Assembly: GCA_003243255.1 (NCBI GenBank)
Contig: QFQM01000214.1
Span: forward strand, 1-7,364
Origin: Flavobacterium psychrophilum
Lineage (GTDB): Bacteria; Bacteroidota; Bacteroidia; Flavobacteriales; Flavobacteriaceae
Direction: 5' to 3'
DNA: 7,364 nucleotides
Of the stretch, positions 1 to 5,340 are shown piece after piece. Both the position numbers and the translations under genes were made by a program. Position 1 is the first letter of the stretch; each line of letters starts with the position of its first letter. A model generated the notes under the pieces. That model was not told the origin of the DNA. It did no database searches and worked only from the letters and a program-made list of their open reading frames with translations.

Positions 1-151
1 GCGTTAAGGTGCCGCGATCTGATTGTGTAGTTTAAGCCTTTGGATGCGGTCAGACCCATTATGACGCTTGCGGGTCGTTGGTAGGGTAGTACGCCTAACG
101 GGAAGGGGTTCCAAGCATTAAAAAGTTACCGTTACTTGAATACAAACAAAT
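1..151. other. Left-edge region, no assignable gene
   Basis: No gene can be assigned. On the minus strand one frame is open from about 125 to the window edge, with a possible ATG at 59-57 but no visible Shine-Dalgarno sequence. It gives under 20 residues before the edge, too few to call. The stretch is less AT-rich than the neighbouring spacers, so it could be the start of another gene or a structured RNA that continues to the left. Confidence 0.3.
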
Positions 152-179
152 CAGGCCTTTCCTCCATAAAAAAGGCCTG
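152..179 (-). terminator. Hairpin terminator after the YfjJ-like gene
   Basis: Arms CAGGCCTTT (152-160) and AAAGGCCTG (171-179) pair perfectly over 9 bp around a 10-nt loop. Read on the minus strand, the stem lies about 17 nt after the stop codon of the YfjJ-like gene and is followed by a T-rich but interrupted tract (ATTTGTTTGT). That fits a rho-independent terminator for the leftward transcript. The interrupted T tract lowers certainty. Confidence 0.55.
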
Positions 180-195
180 TCCTGTAAAAAACAAA

Positions 196-816
196 CTATC
201 CCCGGCTACATCCAAAATTGCGGTCACCATCGCCAAAAAATTTTGTATCGAGTTTGGCCAGGTAATCGAGGCGATTCAATAAATTGTTGTATTCCGCTTC
301 AAAATTAAAATCATTGATATCCAATATATAGCGACAATTTTCAGGGTAGTGAACTAATCCCGGATAATCATCCAACTCCAATCCTAGTGCGCTATACCAT
401 GCTCTTACAATCATCATTCGTAGATTACTTTCAGTTTCATAATCTCCCAAGTGATAATAAGCATCTTTATTAAAAAAAAGACAAATATGAAAATGGCATT
501 TTCCTCCTTCGGAAACCTCCCGTACCCAAACATGACGAACACGGTTTGAATATATTCTTTTACCGTTATCTGCTCTGGCTTTCTCATTGGCCTCCAGCAT
601 GGCATTTAACGCATTACGGAAACGGGATATCGCTCCAGGCTCCATATTTGGGAAGCAGCAAACTGTATCTCCTCTATCTAAAATCGGGGGGTAATGGGCA
701 TCAACACGTAATGCCATTGTTCTAGGGAATTCACTTACAGCATCATTGACGACTCGTTCAATATGCTTTTTATAGGCGAGTACATGCTCACCATGCGATC
801 CTGGGTATGAATTCAT
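196..816 (-). CDS. YfjJ/YagK-family (inovirus Gp2-type) HUH protein, putative replication initiator
   Basis: A 206-residue protein of the family known as YfjJ, YagK or inovirus Gp2. It contains HFH at residues 108-110, within a hydrophobic strand and preceded by the family-typical VWVRE at 96-100. A YLAK motif at 185-188 fits the YxxK nucleophile motif of HUH endonucleases. These are the two hallmarks of rolling-circle Rep and relaxase-like enzymes, which nick one strand and stay bound through tyrosine; Tyr185 is the candidate nucleophile. The ATG at 816 has a Shine-Dalgarno AAGGA about 8 nt upstream. The gene follows the YfjI-like gene in the same direction, as yfjI-yfjJ do in CP4-57. Family assignment is by motif and context; nicking activity is inferred. 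A structured palindrome (839-897) just upstream is a candidate substrate or regulator. Confidence 0.75.
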   Translation of the reverse strand: MNSYPGSHGEHVLAYKKHIERVVNDAVSEFPRTMALRVDAHYPPILDRGDTVCCFPNMEPGAISRFRNALNAMLEANEKARADNGKRIYSNRVRHVWVREVSEGGKCHFHICLFFNKDAYYHLGDYETESNLRMMIVRAWYSALGLELDDYPGLVHYPENCRYILDINDFNFEAEYNNLLNRLDYLAKLDTKFFGDGDRNFGCSRG

Positions 817-838
817 AGATTAAATCCTTATGTATATC

Positions 839-897
839 CCTACAATACTATTTACTTTTAATGATTTAAATAGATACAAGCATTGCTTGATTGTAGG
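839..897. repeat. Nested inverted repeats with three-way-junction potential upstream of the HUH gene
   Basis: The outer arms CCTACAAT (839-846) and ATTGTAGG (890-897) pair perfectly over 8 bp and extend outward with a bulge (TATATCC against GGATAGATATA). They enclose two complete hairpins. CTATTTA (848-854) pairs with TAAATAG (867-873) around a 12-nt loop, and CAAGC (877-881) pairs with GCTTG (885-889) around a 3-nt loop. Only 1 to 3 unpaired bases join them. The block sits 23 bp upstream of the HUH protein start codon. It could be a nicking origin, an operator or a leader RNA fold. Confidence 0.6.
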
Positions 898-1008
898 ATA
901 GATATAATATTAAAGATGATAGCAATATATTACCTATCCAACACTAAATTCATCAAAAAAGTTACATTACGTAACGCCAATGCTTTACCAATCCACTCTG
1001 CAATTAAT

Positions 1009-2433
1009 TTAACTATAAATATTAAATTCGATATTAGCGGGCGCTATAAATACTGTTTTTCCTTTTTTAGCAGCGAGTATCCTTTTTTGAGAATATAGTG
1101 CACCTAACAACTCATTCACTTTATTACGATTTCGAAACCTACTGGGTCCATATTGCAGTATAGTGTTTTTCCTGATGTAGGGCACAAAGCACCGACAGCA
1201 ATACTCTTTAATCCAGAAGTAAAGTTCATCCGCTTCTGAATTAACCAGTGTAAATCCCGTGGGATTAGAAACAAGTCGAATATACTCATCAACATACCAG
1301 GCACTGATCTCCACAGCCGCCTCCGTAGTCAGAAGAGATATATCACCTTCATCACCATTAAAGTAATGCAATAATGCCGCAATTCTTGCCATATTTTCAG
1401 CCATTTTAGAGGCATAATCTTTAAAATTAGACAGTGCTCCAAGAATCCCCATTTCCGACTCAACTTTATTATAAAATTCGAGCCAGCGTTTTTCAGCCTC
1501 AGGGGAGAAGTACAGACACTGACGTTCATTTTCATCATTTCTGGTAATACTCTCGTTAACGATCCCCATCAGTCGTAGATGAAATACCGGTAGATGCTCG
1601 CTTGAGACAACCGGGCTGGTAATTTGCCGGTAGCCCTGTGTTGAACCAGGCTGACACATCAAGCACCGTGCGAAGAATCCGATCCCTTTCGCTGTATCGC
1701 CTTTTCGTTCCAGATATCCTTTTTTAAGCACATCAGGCTGGACCATCAGTGCCAGCGTCATTCTGGCATCTTTGATTAATTTATCTGGTTCGCTTTTTCT
1801 TTCCACGGGAAACATTGCGCCATCCCACATTTTATTGATGAAAGGCAGTTCATTCAGCGCATAGCCGTTAAAAATGGTGCCAGCTTCATCAGACATAAGC
1901 CCGATAGACCGCCAGCGCCCACTGAGATAGTCTTTTATCGCCGCAGGTGTGGCATCATTGAATATCTGTCTGAACCTGACCGGTGCTTTCGGGTATGTTG
2001 CCAACAGCGCTTTCAGTCGTTCATTCGTTGTGGAATGTTCTTTGTTACGGGAAATCTCTGATTTCAGTTTTGACATCAAGGCTTTCTTTTCAACATTAAA
2101 AGCCGTTTCCTCATTCCGCCAGATAATCAGATCCTGGGTATATTTTTCAAACCATTCATCTTCCAGCTGATACAATGGCTTCATTAGCAGTTTGTCCACC
2201 GTACTTTTGCGTTCACCCGATTCCGCCAGTGTCAGTAAAAAAAGCGATACCGGGCTGCGCAGATTATTCAGTCTGCACACATCAATCCGGTTCTGGCAGG
2301 CAAGAGAAATAACCCCTAGTACTGATGCGGCAATCAAAGCCTGAGGAGCCTGCGTATGCTGTTCTACTTCGTAAACTGCATTTCTGATGATCTGTGGGAA
2401 CACATGTACAGGAAAAGGACGACCACACAGCAT
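1009..2433 (-). CDS. DUF3987/YfjI-family putative NTPase (replication protein)
   Basis: A 474-residue protein matching the DUF3987 family, which includes E. coli YfjI and is of similar length, so it looks complete. The N-terminal GRPFPVHVFP and the segment around QHTQAPQALIAASVL are family-typical. ESGERKST at 71-78 is a Walker A-like loop that lacks the usual glycine before lysine. IGLMSDEAG at 177-185 is a Walker B-like strand with Asp182-Glu183. ARMTLALMVQPDVL at 223-236 resembles a sensor-I strand. This supports an ATPase of the primase-helicase or RepA kind, although the biochemical role of the family is not firmly known. The C-terminal 65 residues are basic and may form a winged helix. 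ATG at 2433 is preceded by GAGAGG. It lies between alpA and the HUH gene, which suggests a replication module. Confidence 0.8.
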   Translation of the reverse strand: MLCGRPFPVHVFPQIIRNAVYEVEQHTQAPQALIAASVLGVISLACQNRIDVCRLNNLRSPVSLFLLTLAESGERKSTVDKLLMKPLYQLEDEWFEKYTQDLIIWRNEETAFNVEKKALMSKLKSEISRNKEHSTTNERLKALLATYPKAPVRFRQIFNDATPAAIKDYLSGRWRSIGLMSDEAGTIFNGYALNELPFINKMWDGAMFPVERKSEPDKLIKDARMTLALMVQPDVLKKGYLERKGDTAKGIGFFARCLMCQPGSTQGYRQITSPVVSSEHLPVFHLRLMGIVNESITRNDENERQCLYFSPEAEKRWLEFYNKVESEMGILGALSNFKDYASKMAENMARIAALLHYFNGDEGDISLLTTEAAVEISAWYVDEYIRLVSNPTGFTLVNSEADELYFWIKEYCCRCFVPYIRKNTILQYGPSRFRNRNKVNELLGALYSQKRILAAKKGKTVFIAPANIEFNIYS

Positions 2434-2478
2434 AGATACCTCTCATTCAGTTAACGTTTAAAACGATTTCACTCATAT

Positions 2479-2509
2479 TGCTATTCCGCTATTAATAGTA
2501 GAAATAGCA
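2479..2509. promoter_or_regulatory. Nested palindrome in the alpA-yfjI-like spacer
   Basis: TGCTATT (2479-2485) and AATAGCA (2503-2509) are inverted arms around a second palindrome, CTATTAATAG (2489-2498). The element lies 46-76 bp upstream of the YfjI-like start. It is not followed by a T tract on either strand, so an operator or leader hairpin is more likely than a terminator. Confidence 0.35.
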
Positions 2510-2556
2510 GGATGAACTCGGGTCATCCAAAAAATAAATGCAAAAAACACCTGATG

Positions 2557-2793
2557 TTAACGCTCACTGATCCAATACAGCAGGTCACTTAACAGCCACC
2601 CGCAGGATTTCAGACCAATAGACTTACGCAGTGGAAACTGACCGACTTGCTCTAGTTTCCAGGCCGTTGAACGGGATACAGATGTAATGTGCTGACGCTC
2701 TTTTTCACGTACGAGGCGATCATGAGGTTCGCCATTGTTGCGTAATACCTGTAAGCGTTCTTCTGATGTTGGACTGTTGAATTTTGCTTTCAT
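2557..2793 (-). CDS. alpA: AlpA-family transcriptional regulator
   Basis: A 78-residue protein with the full AlpA-type MerR-like helix-turn-helix. RLVREKE at 26-32 leads into the HTH ITSVSRSTAWKLEQVGQFP at 36-54. The family-typical wing then follows, where RKSIG, GWLLSD and YWI are recognisable at 56-75. In CP4-57, AlpA activates intA and so promotes excision; other relatives act on their own element's promoters. The start ATG has a near-perfect Shine-Dalgarno AAAGGAGG 5 nt upstream, the best in the window. The 24-residue N-terminal extension before the core is charged and not diagnostic. The gene sits directly downstream of a phased repeat cluster (2860-2932) that overlaps where its promoter should be, so autoregulation is likely. 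Family certain; target promoters inferred. Confidence 0.9.
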   Translation of the reverse strand: MKAKFNSPTSEERLQVLRNNGEPHDRLVREKERQHITSVSRSTAWKLEQVGQFPLRKSIGLKSCGWLLSDLLYWISER

Positions 2794-2859
2794 ACTGCCT
2801 CCTTTGTTTCGATGGATGCAGCATGGCTCAAGCAGGCGCTAATATAAAAGAAGTTGACG

Positions 2860-2932
2860 GCTTATTAAGGTGCACATTGCTTATTGTGGTGCTTACAGTG
2901 GCTTGATGTGGTTTTTACGGTGGCTTAATGTG
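2860..2932. repeat. Phased direct repeats (consensus GCTTAnnGTG) upstream of alpA
   Basis: Five 10-bp units start at 2879 (GCTTATTGTG), 2891 (GCTTACAGTG), 2901 (GCTTGATGTG), 2913 (TTTTACGGTG, degenerate) and 2923 (GCTTAATGTG). Start-to-start distances alternate 12, 10, 12, 10, so the units form a 22-bp double repeat on roughly one face of the helix. A looser sixth unit with a 3-bp insert begins at 2860. The array ends 67 bp before the alpA start codon. It may be an operator for AlpA or another regulator, or iterons of a replication origin. Confidence 0.7.
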
Positions 2933-3305
2933 GGAGCTTTAAGATACATTTGAGGCTTCTTAAATAGAATATTCGATGTGTTTACCGTTTTTCCTTTGCG
3001 TCATTACGTTTTTAGTAAAACCTGAAACATAAATATTGAAAAGGTTAAAAGAGAGATTCATTAAGAGATATATATTAATCATGCAACTCACAATAATGAA
3101 AAAATCTCATAAATACATTTTCCTCAATATTAACTTTTCCATTTATGGCTATGCTCTATATTAGCTTTGCATAATTAAGGATTAGTCAACAAAAAAGTTA
3201 TTATAACTTTCCCACCATAGATTGCTGAGAATGATAAATATTAGAACTCATGAATAATGCTAACAAGTTTTTATATTTGCCATAAAAAATAAATTACTTG
3301 AAGTA
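2933..3305. other. AT-rich gene-free spacer
   Basis: No convincing gene on either strand; the longest ATG frames are a few tens of codons without ribosome sites. It contains one clear palindrome, AAAGTTA (3194-3200) and TAACTTT (3204-3210), with a 3-bp centre, and a weaker one, GTTTT..AAAAC, near 3008-3022. T-rich stretches follow the stop codon of the leftward gene ending at 3306, but I see no good terminator stem. Confidence 0.5.
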
Positions 3306-4202
3306 TCATTGAATTGATTTCAACCAGCGGCGAATAGTTTCCGGGCTGAATTCTCGTCCAGGTAATATATCCTTGGCATCCGAATTCAACATATTCGCGA
3401 TTGGTGCAGCCTCAAGTTTACCATTTTTACTTTTATAGTATTTACTTAACATTATAAATATAGCATCCCGTTCTGCCTTAGATACCCTTTCTTTAGCCCC
3501 TTTAACAATTTCTTTAGCGTTCACATTTTGATCAACGTTACTTTCTGCTCCGGGAACTACTGACTTTATATTTTGAGGTGAAACCTCAACTGTACCTTCG
3601 GTAAATAAAGACTCATCTAAAACAGCTTCAATGTCAGGTCCAACAAAAAAGTCTTCTTTGAAAATTACAAAAGAATGATTAAAAAATAAAATATGATCAC
3701 TTACATTGCCATTAATAATTACTGCTCCGGGAGTATTAATAATAGCATTACGTGAGGTTCCATTTGCAATATGATACCCTTCATTTGCAAAACGAGTTAT
3801 TTTAGTTGGCTTTACTTCCCAAAAGCCATATGCCAGACCTTGGTAAGAAATATAAGATGAAACAATTTCATTTTGATCTTTATTTTTTTCAATTTCAAAA
3901 TCTTGTGGATTTAGAGGAATAAAGACCCTGTAAACCGTTGAACCAAAAACGCTTTGGTACTCATCAGAACCTGAAGTAATATTTTCTATTTCCGAATTGT
4001 CATCCCCTTCGAATGTTCTTTTCAAGCAACATGGAACAGCATCTAATTTTACAAATAGCTTCCTCGAAAAATTCAACCAATCGCTTATAACTTTCGTAAT
4101 AGATATATTTTCCCGTTCACATATGTCAGTGATTGAAAGGAAACTGTCAGTCTCGACTGCATTATTATTTTTGTTATCTAAAGTAAACAAACATCCCCCC
4201 AC
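3306..4202 (-). CDS. Hypothetical accessory protein with a C-terminal putative DNA-binding domain
   Basis: A 298-residue protein I do not recognise by name. It occupies the place yfjH has in CP4-57, but I cannot claim homology. Residues 22-45 (FLSITDICERENISITKVIS) read like a helix-turn-helix. The middle is acidic and rich in beta-prone residues. The basic stretch AKERVSKAERD starts a C-terminal domain ending in FSPETIRRWLKSIQ, which resembles a terminal domain common in prophage hypotheticals, where a short helix pair precedes a TxRxWL motif. No signal peptide or membrane segment is visible. The start is uncertain: the frame opens with GTG at 4202 just after a stop, no Shine-Dalgarno is visible, and TTG at 4190 is the only nearby alternative. 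Base composition is clearly more AT-rich than int and fic, suggesting a different origin. Function unknown. Confidence 0.7.
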   Translation of the reverse strand: MGGCLFTLDNKNNNAVETDSFLSITDICERENISITKVISDWLNFSRKLFVKLDAVPCCLKRTFEGDDNSEIENITSGSDEYQSVFGSTVYRVFIPLNPQDFEIEKNKDQNEIVSSYISYQGLAYGFWEVKPTKITRFANEGYHIANGTSRNAIINTPGAVIINGNVSDHILFFNHSFVIFKEDFFVGPDIEAVLDESLFTEGTVEVSPQNIKSVVPGAESNVDQNVNAKEIVKGAKERVSKAERDAIFIMLSKYYKSKNGKLEAAPIANMLNSDAKDILPGREFSPETIRRWLKSIQ

Positions 4203-4313
4203 TAATTATATAATAAAGATAGCGCTTTTAACTATTACGTTTATCATACATGATTTCTATTAAGAGAAACATAAAAATACATCGTTTTTAGAATCAAAAA
4301 ACAAATTCATTAA

Positions 4314-4329
4314 TGTGAATTAAATCACA
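4314..4329. promoter_or_regulatory. CRP (cAMP receptor protein)-type site
   Basis: TGTGA, six bases, TCACA matches both half-sites of the enterobacterial CRP consensus exactly, with the A/T-rich flanks typical of strong sites. A second imperfect palindrome (AATTCA at 4304-4309 with TGAATT at 4316-4321) overlaps it. The centre is about 120 bp upstream of the leftward gene starting at 4202 and about 245 bp upstream of the rightward small gene at 4567. Which gene it serves is unclear; the leftward gene is more likely, through a class I position with a TATGTT-like -10 near 4270. Confidence 0.55.
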
Positions 4330-4369
4330 AACTGTATAAATTAATCTAAAAAAAATAGATGTGTATCAT

Positions 4370-4539
4370 ATGGTGGCAATTCAAGAATCACGCAACAGTC
4401 AAAAAATTCAGATGACTAGAAAACTCTTTGCCTTCTGCAGCGAATGGAGAATAAAGAACCAGAATTTTGGGCAAGACAAGCATACGCCGCCCTTCTAACT
4501 ATTAATGATAACCTTGCTAGCATTCTCCTTCCGAACTAG
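4370..4539 (+). other. Two overlapping short frames, possible gene remnant
   Basis: One frame runs from ATG 4370 to TAA 4498 (42 codons) and another from ATG 4444 to TAG 4539 (31 codons). Both have ordinary codon use and the second begins inside the first, so a single decayed gene broken by a frameshift is possible. Neither has a good Shine-Dalgarno. The stop of the second lies inside the -10 element of the promoter for the small gene at 4567. I do not call either as a gene. Confidence 0.25.
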
Positions 4540-4542
4540 AAT
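4514..4542 (+). promoter_or_regulatory. Sigma-70 promoter for the Fic antitoxin-like gene
   Basis: TTGCTA (4514-4519), a 17-bp spacer and TAGAAT (4537-4542) match the consensus at 4 of 6 and 5 of 6 positions with ideal spacing. Transcription would start near 4549, giving a leader of under 20 nt that carries the Shine-Dalgarno AGGGA (4556-4560) six bases before the ATG at 4567. Confidence 0.6.
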
Positions 4543-4566
4543 CAGTGCAGTAAAAAGGGATCTCAC

Positions 4567-4725
4567 ATGACAAAAAAAACATCACATACTCAGATCACCA
4601 GGACTCAAATCTACCGTGCCGTCGCCAGCTCAACCGCGATCGAAACCGGTGTCTCTGTGCAAAAAATTGAGCAGCAACTCAAACAAAATCAGGCACAGGC
4701 AAAAGCCGTTGGCCTCGCCCGTTAA
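4567..4725 (+). CDS. Small putative Fic antitoxin (inhibitory-helix protein)
   Basis: A 52-residue protein beginning MTKKTSHTQITRT and ending KAVGLAR. The helix-prone segment IYRAVASSTAIETG at residues 15-28 contains S-T-A-I-E-T, which fits the (S/T)xxxE(G/N) inhibitory motif of class I Fic antitoxins such as VbhA, except that the last position is Thr followed by Gly. In this motif the glutamate enters the Fic active site and blocks productive ATP binding; Glu26 would be that residue. The second half is a glutamine-rich helix. Its own promoter (4514-4542) and AGGGA ribosome site make it a real gene. It is on the opposite strand from fic and the two stop codons overlap by 4 bp, unlike the usual order with the antitoxin upstream on the same strand. 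Antitoxin role is inferred from motif and adjacency. Confidence 0.7.
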   Translation: MTKKTSHTQITRTQIYRAVASSTAIETGVSVQKIEQQLKQNQAQAKAVGLAR

Positions 4726-5336
4726 TCTGGCAAGATGTCGCTCACCAGTTGCATCATAGGGCTGTAGTTCCCTGAGACACCCGCCTGTATTGCCTTGAAG
4801 TAAAACGCCTTGTGCTCATCCCACAGGCTGTAATCAAGTAAGCCCTTCCCTGCCAGAACCGACAGCACATCGCAAAGTAGCCGCGACAGACGCCCGTTAC
4901 CTTCTCTGAATGGGTGGATCAAAATAAACTCCACATGGCATTCAGCCAGATAACTTACCAGCTCCAGACGAGCCAGGGATTTGAGTTCACCAGACCGAGA
5001 AAGAAACTGCTTCTCGAAGCCATCAAGCAGCAGCGGAATCCTGTCGGCAGCCGCAAACTGAAAGCCATCCTTAGTTAGGTTGGCATTACGCAGCCTCCCC
5101 GCCCAGTCGTACACATTCCCCAGCCATTGGCGATGCCACCTGCTGATGTGCTCAAAAGCCAGCGCCTCAGGCGGCTGGCCCTCAATAAATAGCTGCTCAT
5201 ACAGCATCAGCAGCAAGCCAGACTCCAGCGCCTCCATTTCCTGTTCATCAATAAATCCCAGCTTATTAGCCAGCACTAAGTCTCCAGAGCCCGGCTGATA
5301 GCGCTCCTCTGCAGAATTAAGCTCATATTTTGACAA
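4722..5336 (-). CDS. fic: Fic-family AMP-transferase, class I-like toxin
   Basis: A 204-residue Fic protein, assuming the TTG start at 5336. The canonical active-site loop HPFREGNGR occurs at residues 141-149 and is followed by LSR, giving the complete HxFx(D/E)GNGRxxR; His141 is the catalytic base and Glu145 the usual metal ligand. GNVYDWAGRLR at about 73-83 and the flap segment NLTKDGFQF at about 86-94 are typical. Such enzymes usually transfer AMP from ATP to a hydroxyl side chain of a target protein and stop growth. No (S/T)xxxE(G/N) inhibitory helix is visible at either end, so it should need a separate antitoxin. The start was chosen because GGAGG, formed by the last int codons, lies 7 nt before TTG 5336 and the product begins SKYELN; the upstream in-frame TTG at 5354 precedes this ribosome site. 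It is four bases from int, implying translational coupling. Confidence 0.88.
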   Translation of the reverse strand: MSKYELNSAEERYQPGSGDLVLANKLGFIDEQEMEALESGLLLMLYEQLFIEGQPPEALAFEHISRWHRQWLGNVYDWAGRLRNANLTKDGFQFAAADRIPLLLDGFEKQFLSRSGELKSLARLELVSYLAECHVEFILIHPFREGNGRLSRLLCDVLSVLAGKGLLDYSLWDEHKAFYFKAIQAGVSGNYSPMMQLVSDILPD

Positions 5337-5340
5337 GCTT

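Noticed and set aside
883..1098. Rightward open frame of 71 codons
   Set aside because: It overlaps the end of the YfjI-like gene and the structured spacer, has no ribosome site and its translation is low-complexity.
2510..2528. GGATGA/TCATCC hairpin as a terminator
   Set aside because: The A-run lies on the wrong side: for leftward transcription the T tract would precede the stem.
2860..2932. Repeat array as a CRISPR
   Set aside because: The units are 10 bp with 0-2 bp between them; there are no spacers.
3997..4263. Rightward open frame of 88 codons
   Set aside because: It runs antisense through the start of the leftward 298-residue gene, and its hydrophobic C-terminus comes from AT-rich spacer; no ribosome site is visible.
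5080..5298. Rightward frame opposite fic
   Set aside because: It is a shadow of the fic coding sequence, whose HPFREGNGR motif and family match decide the real strand.
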